Assembly: GCA_902785925.1 (NCBI GenBank)
Contig: CADAAI010000023.1
Location: 1 to 45,135 of the forward strand
Length of the DNA: 45,135 nt
Reading direction: 5' to 3'
Source of the DNA: an uncultured Bacteroidales bacterium
GTDB taxonomy: Bacteria; Bacteroidota; Bacteroidia; Bacteroidales; Muribaculaceae
A program made the position numbers and the translations under genes. Shown here piece by piece: positions 26,061 to 35,409 of the stretch; positions within the stretch are counted from its first letter, which is position 1; every line of letters starts with the position of its first letter. The notes beneath the pieces were generated by a model. That model saw nothing but the letters and a program-made list of their open reading frames with translations. It did no database searches and was not told where the DNA came from.

Positions 26061-26999
26061 ATGAAAAAAATCATTGCAATAGGTGAATCTATTTTAGACA
26101 CCGTTTATTATAACAATCGCCCTGAGCGCTCGTTCGTTGGTGGACGAGTGAGCAACGCGGCTGCCATTCTTGGCGAACTCGGTCTACCAGTGTCGATGGT
26201 TAGCGAGTGCTGCACCGACAAGGTGGGCGACTGGGTTGTCAACTTCTTCAATAGTCACAACGTCGACACCAAGTCGATTGACCGATACACCGACGGCTCA
26301 ACACCGCTGGCGGCAATTTTCAGGCAAGACGATGCCCCCGACTCTATAGTAAACTACGGCGTGTACCCCGACAACCGTTTCAACGTGATTTGGCCACGCA
26401 TCGATGAGGACGACATCGTGCTCTTCGGCTCTTACTATGCCATCGACGAGCCACAGCGTGAGCGTCTTTTCGACCTATTGACCTATGCTCGCGACCGCAA
26501 GGCCATTCTCATCTATCTCCCAGGATTCCAACACGGAACGCAGTTCAACCTCACCAAGGTAATGCCCAACATTCTTGAGAACTTCGAAGTTTCGACCTTT
26601 GTCATCGACCATGACAAGGACATCAACAACATGTTCCCCAATCACGACAGCGACAAGGTTTACAACAACCACATCAAGTTCTACGGCCCCACCTACATTC
26701 ACATCAATTCAGGAGAGAGTGCCGCCATCTATCAAGGCAGCGATAAACAGCTCTACCCATTCACTAGCGACACTACCAATCACCTAGGATTGCAGGCAGG
26801 TTTCATCGCAGGATTCATCTATGCATTGTTTGTGAAAGACATGCGTTTCAACAATATCGCAGCTCTCACCCACGACGATTGGAAGGAATTCATGCAGCAA
26901 GCTTTCGAGTTCGCTCAATGCTGCGCCAAGAGTCCCGATAATGGCATAACTACCGAGTTTGCCCGCAACAAAGCACAATTCTTGCCACAACATCAATAA
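26061..26999 (+). CDS. PfkB/ribokinase-family protein with degenerate active site
   Basis: A 312-residue protein of the PfkB carbohydrate kinase fold, with the G-G-R-V-S-N-A-A substrate-side motif (27-34) and good overall similarity to Bacteroides sugar kinases. Two signatures are changed: the D-P-N-F-R strand reads L-P-G-F-Q, and the D-T-T-G-A-G-D anion-hole/catalytic motif reads D-T-T-N-H-L-G-L (237-244), so the catalytic Asp is gone. This suggests a pseudokinase or an altered function. The start at 26061 is an ATG giving M-K-K-I-I-A-I-G-E-S; an upstream in-frame extension overlaps kdsD and is unlikely. It lies 55 bases after kdsD and 18 before the TPR gene. Confidence 0.8.
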   Translation: MKKIIAIGESILDTVYYNNRPERSFVGGRVSNAAAILGELGLPVSMVSECCTDKVGDWVVNFFNSHNVDTKSIDRYTDGSTPLAAIFRQDDAPDSIVNYGVYPDNRFNVIWPRIDEDDIVLFGSYYAIDEPQRERLFDLLTYARDRKAILIYLPGFQHGTQFNLTKVMPNILENFEVSTFVIDHDKDINNMFPNHDSDKVYNNHIKFYGPTYIHINSGESAAIYQGSDKQLYPFTSDTTNHLGLQAGFIAGFIYALFVKDMRFNNIAALTHDDWKEFMQQAFEFAQCCAKSPDNGITTEFARNKAQFLPQHQ

Positions 27000-27017
27000 A
27001 TCTTTATAGCACTATAA

Positions 27018-28013
27018 ATGAAGCCGCTACTCATCGAAGCATCTTTCCCTAAGCTCAAAATAGACTTAGCTGTCGCTGCTGAACTTTTGCAGCCCACAGC
27101 AACATCTTTGCCTACTCTACCCGAGATGAGCCGAGAGGCAGCTCTCGAGGTAAGGTTGTGCCACGTCCTGCACCTGCTCACTAGTGGGCGCTCCGACGAG
27201 GCTGCGCCGCTCATCGACACGCTTGTCTTCGATGAAAGCTACAGCGACATGCCCACTCTTCACGTGAGCTGGCTGTGGCTTGCACGCATGACAATCTTCA
27301 TTGCCAATAGCGATTATATGCTTGCTCTGGGTGCCGCCGAGAATGCTCTGCTTCGCATGGCCGACATCACAAGCAAGAAAGAGGACTTCCTAGCCATCTT
27401 GGCGTCGCTTCTCTACAACCTCGCAGCAGTGCACAACAGCTTGGGCGACAATGCACGAGCCAAGAAGGAACTCACCAAGAGCCAAAAGCTCTTTGAGCGA
27501 CTCGTAAAGAAAAATGAGCGACGCTTCTCGCCCATGCTCCTCTATGCCGTTGAGGCCTCAACGAGTATCATCACCTCCAAAGCCCAGCTCATGGAGGTGC
27601 TCAAGCACTACGACGACGAAGTGAAGCTCTACACTAGCATGCTCAACAACGGCGACAGCAAGAAGACGCGAGAGGCGCTCAACAACCTGGTGAACTCGCT
27701 CAAGAAGGAGGGCGACATCATGCTTGAAATGGGCAACGGTCGCAACGCCGCCAAGTATTACACTAAGGCGCTGCGCTATCAGAAGAAAGTGAGCACCCAC
27801 ATGGGCCATAAGGAGCTGGTGCTCTCTATAGGGCTTGCTAAGGCTCTCGGAAAGGTTGCCAACCGTCGCGAGAGCGCCGACCAGTTGTTGGAGTCACTCC
27901 AGCCGCTAGCTAAGCGCCTCAACGCCACCAACGAGCAAATCGAAATCGAGAACCTTCTCAATAACAAGAACAAGAACACCAACATTATGAGCCTCTTGAA
28001 GGGCATCTTCTAA
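27018..28013 (+). CDS. Cytoplasmic TPR-repeat protein
   Basis: A 331-residue, all-helical protein without a signal peptide. TPR-like units are visible (for example L-A-S-L-L-Y-N-L-A-A-V-H-N-S-L-G-D-N-A-R-A, and A-A-K-Y-Y-T-K-A-L-R-Y-Q-K). No catalytic motif is seen. From memory, a TPR gene before ribH is a recurrent arrangement in Bacteroidetes; spacing here is 18 bases after the PfkB-like gene and 21 before ribH, which supports one operon. Probably a protein-interaction scaffold; the partner is unknown. Confidence 0.72.
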   Translation: MKPLLIEASFPKLKIDLAVAAELLQPTATSLPTLPEMSREAALEVRLCHVLHLLTSGRSDEAAPLIDTLVFDESYSDMPTLHVSWLWLARMTIFIANSDYMLALGAAENALLRMADITSKKEDFLAILASLLYNLAAVHNSLGDNARAKKELTKSQKLFERLVKKNERRFSPMLLYAVEASTSIITSKAQLMEVLKHYDDEVKLYTSMLNNGDSKKTREALNNLVNSLKKEGDIMLEMGNGRNAAKYYTKALRYQKKVSTHMGHKELVLSIGLAKALGKVANRRESADQLLESLQPLAKRLNATNEQIEIENLLNNKNKNTNIMSLLKGIF

Positions 28014-28034
28014 CGATCAACGATTATCCAACCA

Positions 28035-28526
28035 ATGTCAACCCAATTACACAACTCAATAGCAATCAATCTACCTCACATCCAGGAGCTCAAGGTCGCT
28101 ATTGTGGTGGCACGATGGAACAACCAGGTAACCGAGCCATTGCTCAACGGCGCCATCAACCGCATCATTGAGGAAGGCTACTCGCGCGACGACATTACCG
28201 TGCAGCGAGTGCCTGGCACTGTCGAACTCACCTACGCAGCAGCGCAGATGGCGCGTAGCGGCAACTACGATGCTGTCATCATGATAGGTTGCGTGATTAG
28301 AGGGGGCACTCCTCACTTCGACTACGTGTGCGACAATGCCACCCAAGGCTGCGCAATCCTCAACGCCACGCAAGAGGTGCCAATCATCTTCTGCGTCCTC
28401 ACCACCGACGATGAGCAACAGGCACTCGACCGTGCAGGTGGAGCCCTTTGCAACAAGGGCACCGAAGCTGCCGAGGCTGCTATCGAGATGGCTGCCATTG
28501 CACGGCAATACCATCCCAAGAAATGA
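28035..28526 (+). CDS. ribH: 6,7-dimethyl-8-ribityllumazine synthase
   Basis: A 163-residue lumazine synthase, the penultimate enzyme of riboflavin synthesis, condensing a ribityl-aminopyrimidine with 3,4-dihydroxybutanone 4-phosphate. Typical motifs: A-R-W-N near residue 25, [22 protein letters not shown] with the catalytic His, and the C-terminal L-T-T-D and N-K-G-x-E-A-A. Length is usual. No other rib gene and no FMN riboswitch is in view. Confidence 0.96.
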   Translation: MSTQLHNSIAINLPHIQELKVAIVVARWNNQVTEPLLNGAINRIIEEGYSRDDITVQRVPGTVELTYAAAQMARSGNYDAVIMIGCVIRGGTPHFDYVCDNATQGCAILNATQEVPIIFCVLTTDDEQQALDRAGGALCNKGTEAAEAAIEMAAIARQYHPKK

Positions 28527-28554
28527 CGTTATCTCCGCAAAAAACACAATAACT

Positions 28555-29226
28555 ATGCGCATTGACATTCTCACCGTGATGCCCGAGGCTTTGGAGTCGC
28601 CTCTGCACTGCAGCATTGTGCAACGAGCTCAAGACAAAGGGCTTGTTGAACTCCACATTCACAACCTGCGCGACTGGTCGCTGCGCAAGCACCGCAAGGT
28701 CGACGACTACCCCTTTGGCGGAGAGGCAGGAATGGTTATGCAGATTGAACCTGTGTTCCGATGCATCGAGCAGCTCAAGAGCGAGCGCAATTACGACGAA
28801 GTGATTTTCACATCTCCCGATGGGGAGCTCCTTGACCAGCCCATCGCCAATCAGTTGTCACTTGCCGAGAACCTGATTATCCTGTGCGGGCATTACAAGG
28901 GCGTGGACTATCGCATTCGTGAACATCTCATCACTCGCGAAATATCCATCGGGAACTATGTGCTCACTGGCGGTGAACTCCCTGCAGCCGTAATTGCCGA
29001 CGCTGTGATTCGCCTTATTCCCGGAGCCATTGGCGACGAGCAGAGCGCGCTCAACGACTCTTTCCAGGACAACCTGCTCGAGGCACCGGTCTACACACGC
29101 CCTGCCGAGTTTAATGGGTGGCAGGTGCCCGAAATCCTGCTCAGTGGTAACTTCGCCAAAATCGAGGAGTGGAAAATGCAGCAGGCTCTCGAGCGCACCA
29201 AGCGCCTGCGTCCCGACCTACTCTAA
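28555..29226 (+). CDS. trmD: tRNA (guanine37-N1)-methyltransferase
   Basis: A 223-residue SPOUT-class methyltransferase that puts m1G at position 37, next to the anticodon, of tRNAs such as Pro-CGG (encoded at 19815). Motifs: M-R-I-D-I-L-T-V at the start, [13 protein letters not shown], and the knot region [22 protein letters not shown]. The start at 28555 follows ribH by 28 bases; a longer in-frame reading overlaps ribH and is rejected. Last gene of the kdsD group. Confidence 0.96.
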   Translation: MRIDILTVMPEALESPLHCSIVQRAQDKGLVELHIHNLRDWSLRKHRKVDDYPFGGEAGMVMQIEPVFRCIEQLKSERNYDEVIFTSPDGELLDQPIANQLSLAENLIILCGHYKGVDYRIREHLITREISIGNYVLTGGELPAAVIADAVIRLIPGAIGDEQSALNDSFQDNLLEAPVYTRPAEFNGWQVPEILLSGNFAKIEEWKMQQALERTKRLRPDLL

Positions 29227-29266
29227 AATCGCGTTGTAGAAAATTTGTTAAACGTGCGCTCTCATG

Positions 29267-29297
29267 TTGGTCAATAGAGAATAAATTTGTAATTTCG
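29267..29297 (+). promoter_or_regulatory. Promoter of the DivIC-like gene
   Basis: TTG (29267-29269), 20 bases and TAATTTCG (29290-29297) fit the Bacteroidetes promoter with one mismatch in the -7 box, 35 bases before the ATG. Confidence 0.5.
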
Positions 29298-29332
29298 CAC
29301 TCCAGTAAAAAACGAGTAACTTTTTAGTAATT

Positions 29333-29638
29333 ATGAATTTGAAAATCAAGCGCCCCAAGTGGATTCCATTGTGGCTCAGCATCCCTTTCATCATCTTCAT
29401 CGCATTCATTGTGGTGCTGCTGTTCTTTGGCGAGAACAATTACCGGGAAATCTCGAAGCAGCAACAGGAAATCGATAAGATCAAGGCCGAGATAAAGGTT
29501 CAAGAGGACTCAGCCCAGTACTACATTCGCAAGACCCAGGAGCTCAACACCGACAAGGAGACCCTCGAGAAGATTGCACGTGAGCAATACAACATGAAAC
29601 GCACCAATGAAGAAGTATTCATCACCGATATCCCTTGA
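29333..29638 (+). CDS. FtsB/DivIC family septum-formation protein
   Basis: A 101-residue bitopic protein: short basic cytoplasmic N-terminus, one transmembrane helix (about 15-36), then a coiled coil rich in Gln, Glu and Lys (about 42-70), and the conserved L-E-K-I-A-R-E-Q-Y-N-M-K-R-x-x-E-E-V end of FtsB/DivIC proteins. These join FtsL and FtsQ in the divisome. It lies 9 bases before a four-helix membrane protein, probably cotranscribed. Confidence 0.87.
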   Translation: MNLKIKRPKWIPLWLSIPFIIFIAFIVVLLFFGENNYREISKQQQEIDKIKAEIKVQEDSAQYYIRKTQELNTDKETLEKIAREQYNMKRTNEEVFITDIP

Positions 29639-29647
29639 TACAACATT

Positions 29648-30007
29648 ATGAAGACTATCAACGAGAAAAAAGCTAGCATGCTGCTCATCGCAGCAATGGT
29701 GATTCTAATGGTAACGGCCATCCTGCCCATCGTGGGGTTTAACTGGCCATGGTTACGCTACGCCTATGCCGCAGGGGCAGCCCTCACACTGCTGGCGCAA
29801 GTGCTAATGCCCAAGCCCGGCAACTCGCTGCGAGTGCGCAGGCTTGCACGCATGAATGTGTGGTCGGGGGTGCTCTACTGCGTCTCGGCGGCATGTCTGT
29901 TTATCCCCGATGCAGCGATGCAAAAGAGCTGGGTCGCTTTCCTGCTGGCAGGCGCTGTGCTGCAAATCTATGCCACTCTCATGCTCTCTAAACTCACCGG
30001 CAAGTAG
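29648..30007 (+). CDS. Four-helix membrane protein, function unknown
   Basis: A 119-residue protein with four hydrophobic segments (about 8-27, 33-52, 68-87 and 93-112). The only non-hydrophobic features are the K-T-I-N-E-K-K N-terminus and an R-V-R-R-L-A-R loop in the middle, which suggests cytoplasmic ends. I recognise no family. It begins 9 bases after the DivIC-like gene, so a link to cell division is possible but unproven. Confidence 0.65.
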   Translation: MKTINEKKASMLLIAAMVILMVTAILPIVGFNWPWLRYAYAAGAALTLLAQVLMPKPGNSLRVRRLARMNVWSGVLYCVSAACLFIPDAAMQKSWVAFLLAGAVLQIYATLMLSKLTGK

Positions 30008-30099
30008 CCAATCACGCTCTCAAAATCTAAAAAACCAAAAATCTAACGTCAATTTTCTAAAAACTATTTACTAACAACTAATAACTAAAAACTATTTAT

Positions 30100-30107
30100 T
30101 AACTTTG
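30100..30107 (+). promoter_or_regulatory. -7 box for the outer-membrane protein-lptC operon
   Basis: TAACTTTG, 28 bases before the ATG at 30136, directly after an AACTAA-type tract (30066-30098). The -33 region falls inside the tract and has no TTG. Confidence 0.5.
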
Positions 30108-30135
30108 CACTTTGGTATAAATTTAATAAACCGAA

Positions 30136-31407
30136 ATGAAAAGTATAAAACACATAATATTGGCTATTACTGTTGCTTCGAGCGCATTGGCAATGTTGGC
30201 GCAGCCCGTCAACACCCCTTATTCTAAATTGGGATTTGGTATCCTCAACGACAACGCAACAGGCTCTCAACGCGCAATGGGCGGTGTGGGATATGCCATG
30301 CAGAGCGGACGACAAATCAACGTTATGAACCCTGCCAGCTACGCTAAGGTCGACTCTCTAACTTTCCTGTGGGACCTTGGAGTGGATGTCACCAACTGCT
30401 GGTCGAAGGAAGGAGATAAGGAAGGATATAACCTGGGCGGTGGCCTCGACTACATCACTATGGAATTCAGGCTCGCCAAGAGGCTGGGTGGCGCCATAGG
30501 CGTTGTGCCCTTCTCGGGCGTGGGCTACAGCTTTGGTGGAGAAACCGACAATTTCAACGACACCCGCATCGGCGCAGGTGGTCTGAGCGAACTCTTTGCC
30601 GGCGTTGGTTACGAGCCATTCAAAGGTCTATCGATTGGCGCCAACTTCTCCTACTTGTTTGGCACCATCACTAACACCACCAACGTATCGCAAGTCTACA
30701 CTTCACAATTCACTCGCACACTCGAGGTTCGCGACTGGAACATGCGCCTGGGTCTTCAGTACGGCTTCAACATCTCGCCCAAGAGCCGCATCGTGCTGGG
30801 TGCCACTTTCTCTCCCAAGAAGGCGATGCATGGCACCGCCTTAGGACAAAAGGCCGATATTAGCCAAGATGTCGTAGTTGACAGCCATGGCAATAGGGTG
30901 GTAGTGTATGACACAATTGCAAACATGTCGATGAAGGGCAACTATGAGTTGCCAATGGCTATTGGAGCCGGCATAAGCTATAACTACGACAACCGATTCA
31001 CTGTAGAGGTCGACTATACCTACCAGCAGTGGTCAAAAGCTAAATACACTCCACTCAACTACTTCGAGGTGCCCACAACCAAGTGGAACGACCGTTGGAA
31101 AATCGCAGCTGGCATGAGCTACATTCCCAACCCACGAGGCAACTACTTCAACCGCATGACCTACCGCATTGGCGCATTCTACAACAACGACTACATGAAC
31201 GTCAGCGGCAACAAAGTGCGCGACTATGGCATGGGCATCGGTTTCTCGTTCCCAGCTCTGGGAAGCGACAAGACACGCGTCAACCTGGGAGTGGAATGGA
31301 AACACCGCTACTCAGCACCCACAAGTCTCATCAAGGAGGACTATCTCAACATCACCCTGAGCGTCAACTTCAATGAGATGTGGTTCTGGAAGAACAAGAT
31401 TAGGTAA
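30136..31407 (+). CDS. Outer-membrane beta-barrel protein (OmpP1/FadL-like)
   Basis: A 423-residue exported protein with a signal peptide (residues 1-22, ending M-L-A-Q). The early mature region has P-Y-S-K-L-G-F-G-I-L and R-A-M-G-G-V-G-Y-A-M near N-P-A-S-Y, the N-terminal signature of FadL/OmpP1-like barrels in Bacteroidetes. Alternating aromatic/polar strands fill the rest, ending in an odd-numbered strand pattern. It probably moves hydrophobic compounds across the outer membrane. It is followed by lptC and gldE. Confidence 0.82.
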   Translation: MKSIKHIILAITVASSALAMLAQPVNTPYSKLGFGILNDNATGSQRAMGGVGYAMQSGRQINVMNPASYAKVDSLTFLWDLGVDVTNCWSKEGDKEGYNLGGGLDYITMEFRLAKRLGGAIGVVPFSGVGYSFGGETDNFNDTRIGAGGLSELFAGVGYEPFKGLSIGANFSYLFGTITNTTNVSQVYTSQFTRTLEVRDWNMRLGLQYGFNISPKSRIVLGATFSPKKAMHGTALGQKADISQDVVVDSHGNRVVVYDTIANMSMKGNYELPMAIGAGISYNYDNRFTVEVDYTYQQWSKAKYTPLNYFEVPTTKWNDRWKIAAGMSYIPNPRGNYFNRMTYRIGAFYNNDYMNVSGNKVRDYGMGIGFSFPALGSDKTRVNLGVEWKHRYSAPTSLIKEDYLNITLSVNFNEMWFWKNKIR

Positions 31408-31452
31408 GCGTTCAGTAAATTTATCAATCAAGGAGGTTGCACATTAGCAACA

Positions 31453-32121
31453 ATGAAGGAAAGTCGATACTATTTTATTATTGCAATAGTTATTATGATA
31501 CTTATAGCCGCTGGCTGTAAGGACGATGTTGGCACAACTACCGACATCGAAATCGACCCTAACAATACTCCCACTATGGTGTCGCACAACGTGCAGACGC
31601 TGCTCAGCGACTCGGGTAACACTCGCTATCGCATTACCACCAAGACATGGCTCGCCTACGAGAATATGGAGAGTCCACACTGGACTTTCCCCGACGGACT
31701 CATCGCCGAGGAACTTGACAACAATTCGGCGTTCACCGTCAAGATGTCAATGAAGTGCGACTCGGCTCACTACGACCGCAATCAGCGAATGCTCAACTTG
31801 GTGGGCAACATCACCATTCACGATAACATTGGCGGTGAAATCACATGCGACAGCGCCTACTACGACGAGGAAAAAGCCCTGTGGAGCCTCAACGGCATGG
31901 TCACCATCACCAATGCCGAAGGCGGCAAAATCGAGACTAACCAGATGTATTGGGACCGAAAGGCCAACAAATACTATAGCGAGTCATTCATCAGGATGCA
32001 GTCGCAAGACAAGTTGCTCGAGGGATATGGTTACGAGTCCAACGACAAGATGACAAAATACACAGTGCGCAAGGTCCAGGCCATCATCCCAGTGAGCGAC
32101 ACCAGGCTCCCATCATTCTAA
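31453..32121 (+). CDS. lptC: LPS export protein LptC
   Basis: A 222-residue protein with an N-terminal hydrophobic segment and a lipobox-like A-A-G-C at about residues 19-22, which may make it a lipoprotein rather than a bitopic protein as in E. coli. The rest shows the LptC/OstA beta-jellyroll pattern (L-N-L-V-G-N-I-T-I-H-D, C-D-S-A-Y-Y-D-E-E-K-A-L-W-S-L-N-G-M-V). LptC passes LPS from LptBFG to LptA in the periplasm. Neighbours agree with the OMP-lptC-gldE order I know from Bacteroidales. Confidence 0.87.
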   Translation: MKESRYYFIIAIVIMILIAAGCKDDVGTTTDIEIDPNNTPTMVSHNVQTLLSDSGNTRYRITTKTWLAYENMESPHWTFPDGLIAEELDNNSAFTVKMSMKCDSAHYDRNQRMLNLVGNITIHDNIGGEITCDSAYYDEEKALWSLNGMVTITNAEGGKIETNQMYWDRKANKYYSESFIRMQSQDKLLEGYGYESNDKMTKYTVRKVQAIIPVSDTRLPSF

Positions 32122-32191
32122 CTTCTAATCATTTGCTACTTGTTACTTATTACTTGATACTTACTTCTTAACACTTATAACCTACTCTCTC

Positions 32192-33487
32192 GTGGACCAA
32201 CTCATTCCATATCTCACACTCACAATCACAGCTCTCGTGCTCTCGGGATTTTTCTCGGGCATGGAAATTGCTTTCATATCTTCTAATAAAGTTAAAGCCG
32301 AAATCGACATCAGCAAGGGTGGGCTTGTGAGCCAAATCCTCAACATCTTCTACACACATCGCGAGACATTTATCTCAACGATGCTCGTGGGGCAGAACAT
32401 TGTGCATGTAATCTACGGTATTGGTATTGCCTGGTTACTTAAGGCACCTTTAGAGGAATGGCTAGGCAATAACGAAGCTCTAATACTCCTTGTTCAAACC
32501 ATCATCTCCACAGCTATCGTACTTGTGATGGGTGAGTTTGTTCCCAAAACCACGTTCCGCATCAACCCCAACAAGTCGCTCCGCATCTTCGCTGTGCCAC
32601 TGCTCATGCTCTACCTGCTGCTCTACCCCATCTCGATGTTCACATCATGGCTATCAACAGTGCTTATGAGGATTTTTGGCATCAAGAACGATAAAAAAGA
32701 GATTCGCCTCATCTCAGTGGGCGAGCTCGACGATTACTTGCAAGAGAACATCGACAAAATTGAGGACGAGAATAAGGAGGTGGAGCGAGAGGTGAAACTC
32801 TTTGAGAACGCTCTCGACTTCAGCGACACGCGACTGCGCGACTGCATGATTCCACGCAACGAGATTGTGGGAGTCGATATTGCCGAGACTAGCCGTGAGC
32901 AGCTCATCGACCTTTTCACACGCTCTGGTCTTTCCAAGCTCGTGGTCTATCACGACGACATCGACAATGTGCTTGGATTCATCCAGGTGAGCGAGATGTT
33001 CAAGCCTTCCGACGTCAATTGGAAGGATCAAATAAAGCCCGTAATCATTGCCCCCGAGACAATGCTCGCCAAGAAGATGATGCAAAACCTGCTCAAGGAG
33101 AAGAAGAGCATGGCTATCGTGGTCGATGAGTTTGGAGGAACAGCCGGTATGGTCACTCTCGAGGACCTCGTCGAGGAAATCTTTGGCGACATCGAGGACG
33201 AGCACGACCGCCGCAAGCTGGTCGCTCGCAAGACTGGCGACAACTCCTACGAATTCTCAGGACGCATGGAGATTGAGCGCATCAACGAGATGTTCGACCT
33301 CGACCTGCCCGAAAGCGATGACTACCAAACCATTGCTGGCTACATAGTCAACCGCATCGAGATGATTCCCAATCAAGGCGAGGAGCACATCATCGACAAT
33401 TACACCATCCGCATCAACAAGAAAAATGGGGCACGACTCGAGCTCATATCACTCACTGTCAACACCCCGCAACAGGAAAAAGAATAG
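32192..33487 (+). CDS. CNNM/CBS-domain protein, GldE or hemolysin C-like
   Basis: A 431-residue inner-membrane protein: an N-terminal DUF21/CNNM membrane domain (about 1-185, beginning G-F-F-S-G-M-E-I-A-F), two CBS domains (about 205-325, with the M-I-P-R-N-E motif and G-G-T-A-G-M-V-T-L-E-D-L-V-E-E-I-F-G) and a C-terminal CorC/HlyC transporter-associated domain. Relatives are linked to magnesium/cobalt efflux and, as GldE, to gliding and T9SS function in Bacteroidetes. The start is GTG at 32192, preceded by a TACTT tract. I cannot separate GldE from a plain CorC by sequence alone. Confidence 0.85.
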   Translation: MDQLIPYLTLTITALVLSGFFSGMEIAFISSNKVKAEIDISKGGLVSQILNIFYTHRETFISTMLVGQNIVHVIYGIGIAWLLKAPLEEWLGNNEALILLVQTIISTAIVLVMGEFVPKTTFRINPNKSLRIFAVPLLMLYLLLYPISMFTSWLSTVLMRIFGIKNDKKEIRLISVGELDDYLQENIDKIEDENKEVEREVKLFENALDFSDTRLRDCMIPRNEIVGVDIAETSREQLIDLFTRSGLSKLVVYHDDIDNVLGFIQVSEMFKPSDVNWKDQIKPVIIAPETMLAKKMMQNLLKEKKSMAIVVDEFGGTAGMVTLEDLVEEIFGDIEDEHDRRKLVARKTGDNSYEFSGRMEIERINEMFDLDLPESDDYQTIAGYIVNRIEMIPNQGEEHIIDNYTIRINKKNGARLELISLTVNTPQQEKE

Positions 33488-33594
33488 AACTCCCCCCAAG
33501 AAACTGGGGCCACCCACACATCAACACGAAATTTTATCCTGGTTCTTTTTTAAAAAAAAGAATTGGAAAGATGCGTGTTTACAAAAAAATGTAC

Positions 33595-33633
33595 TACATT
33601 TGCATATTAATACCATTACTTTTATTATTTTTG
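33595..33633 (+). promoter_or_regulatory. Two possible -7 boxes before the T9SS-tail protein at 33702
   Basis: TACATTTG (33595-33602) and TATTTTTG (33626-33633) both fit TAnnTTTG. The second gives the shorter leader (about 62 bases). The -33 side is unclear for both. The stretch 33488-33594 otherwise holds a CCCCAAGAAACTGGGG hairpin and a T/A palindrome. Confidence 0.4.
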
Positions 33634-33701
33634 CACCAAAAGGCATAATTTAGTTCTGAAAAATAATAATTTTCCATTATAAACCATTAAAAATAACGCG
33701 T

Positions 33702-35336
33702 ATGAAAAAGATCTTTACATTAGCAATGATGTTGCTTTGTGTGGGCTCGATGATGGCAAACTGGCAGCCTAGCGACACCGAAGCAATCAGACTAGACGCC
33801 GAAGGAACTGCTTGGCAAACGCAAATGAAAACTGTCAGGACCGATGACGGAAAGATTATCCTCACTTGGCTTCGCTCAGAGCGTGTGAATGATATTTTCT
33901 CCTATCAGCTGCATCTTCAGGTCTTTGATGCCGAGGGTAATGCCCAGTTTGGCGACGAAGGCATTATTGTTTGTGACAAGCGCACTCGCACTTGGACTAC
34001 CGATTATGGAATGAAACTTGCTCCAAACGGTGACATCATCATGGCCTATACCGATATACGCAATGATCCTGACGAGGAGTTTGCCGAGACCTATCTCTAT
34101 CGTTACACTCAGGACGGCCAACCTGTGTGGGACGCCGATGGCATCTTGTTCCCTGGTGGACAGATACATGAAAATGCACTGTCGGTTGAGGACATCGCTC
34201 CAGTGTTATGCGTGAGTGGCAACAACATCTATGCCGCAGTCAATCACTCTGAATATTACAAGGAAAAAGCTACCGAGGACAACTGGACTCCAACGCCTTG
34301 GAACCCTAACATGCCCGACTCGGTAATGGTAACCGAAACCAAGTGGTTATTGCATCTCTTCAACAATGATGGCACTGTAGCCAGCGAGAACCCATTGGAG
34401 CTGGATTCAAAAATTCTCGTGATGGAACCCTCAGCCGACGGCAAGGTTTATCTCGTATATGACAACAAGGATTTCGGTCTTGAAGCTCAAATGATCGATG
34501 CGAACTTGAATAATGTGTGGAACGATCCTGTTGTGATTGAGGAGAGACCCATAACTACTGGCATGTATGTTGCTACACCTCTCGCCGAGGTCGATGACTA
34601 TGGCATCCTGCTCCTGTCCTACAGAGTTTTGAGCGACTTCTATGGCTATCAGGTAGCCAACTTCGTTGGTCCCGACGGTTCACATTCTTTTGACCCCGTG
34701 ACCTTGGCTGGCAACATCGATGGCGATGCCGGTCCTGCAGCAATGGGCGTTAAGGAAGATCGTGCTTTCGTGGCATGGGAGTATGCCTATTCGGCATCGG
34801 AGTATCGCTTGAACGTTAACGTTGTCGACGACAACAACCTCTACTATTGGGTTGACGACAACATCTATGGCCTCACAATCGAGACAACAAACTCTTGGGG
34901 CTACAAGCCTGTGAAAGTGATTCCCGCGGCCGACGGCTGGGTAGTGCTCTATGGCAGATGCACAAGCTGGAACGGCGCTAGCTTCATGGTGCTGAAGATG
35001 GATGATGATGGCGGTGTTCTTTGGAGTAAGCAGATTTGCGAGGACGACTTCAAGTCGAGTGGATTCTCAGTTGTATATGACGACCATAACGCCTACATCT
35101 TCTACACTCAAGAGCCCGACTATGGCAAGGATGGCGAGGGAGGCATGTTTGTAATGTGCGTCGACATCGCTGGCGAGACTAGCGCTATCAACGAGATAAA
35201 AACTGGCGACGAGGTTCTCTCTACCGAGATTTTCACTATCGATGGTCGCCGCGTTAGCAGCTTGGAGAACGGTGTGAACATTGTGCGCACAACCTACAAG
35301 AACGGCACTGTTACCACCAAGAAGGTAATGCAATAA
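33702..35336 (+). CDS. Large secreted protein with T9SS-type sorting tail
   Basis: A 544-residue exported protein. Residues 1-19 are a signal peptide (ending M-M-A). The body is rich in Asp, Trp and Tyr with repeating beta-propeller-like strands (for example L-A-P-N-G-D-I-I-M-A-Y-T-D). The last ~40 residues (E-I-F-T-I-D-G-R-R-V, then G-V-N-I-V-R-T-T-Y-K-N-G and K-K-V-M-Q) are a T9SS-like tail, so it is probably placed on the cell surface or released. The tail is close to that of the 37409 gene. No enzyme motif found. Followed by a terminator. Confidence 0.8.
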   Translation: MKKIFTLAMMLLCVGSMMANWQPSDTEAIRLDAEGTAWQTQMKTVRTDDGKIILTWLRSERVNDIFSYQLHLQVFDAEGNAQFGDEGIIVCDKRTRTWTTDYGMKLAPNGDIIMAYTDIRNDPDEEFAETYLYRYTQDGQPVWDADGILFPGGQIHENALSVEDIAPVLCVSGNNIYAAVNHSEYYKEKATEDNWTPTPWNPNMPDSVMVTETKWLLHLFNNDGTVASENPLELDSKILVMEPSADGKVYLVYDNKDFGLEAQMIDANLNNVWNDPVVIEERPITTGMYVATPLAEVDDYGILLLSYRVLSDFYGYQVANFVGPDGSHSFDPVTLAGNIDGDAGPAAMGVKEDRAFVAWEYAYSASEYRLNVNVVDDNNLYYWVDDNIYGLTIETTNSWGYKPVKVIPAADGWVVLYGRCTSWNGASFMVLKMDDDGGVLWSKQICEDDFKSSGFSVVYDDHNAYIFYTQEPDYGKDGEGGMFVMCVDIAGETSAINEIKTGDEVLSTEIFTIDGRRVSSLENGVNIVRTTYKNGTVTTKKVMQ

Positions 35337-35359
35337 TCATCTTCACCTAAAAGAAAAAG

Positions 35360-35394
35360 GGGCGGGCATCATGCGATGCTCGCCCTGTTTCTTT
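35360..35394 (+). terminator. Terminator after the 33702 gene
   Basis: GGGCGGGCATC (35360-35370) pairs with GATGCTCGCCC (35375-35385) with one G-T wobble and a 4-base loop, followed by a short interrupted T stretch. Confidence 0.75.
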
Positions 35395-35409
35395 CCGTAA
35401 TGGTGCGCA

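Noticed and set aside
28336..28554. N-terminal extension of trmD overlapping ribH
   Set aside because: The extension is ribH in another frame; trmD homologues begin at M-R-I-D-I-L.
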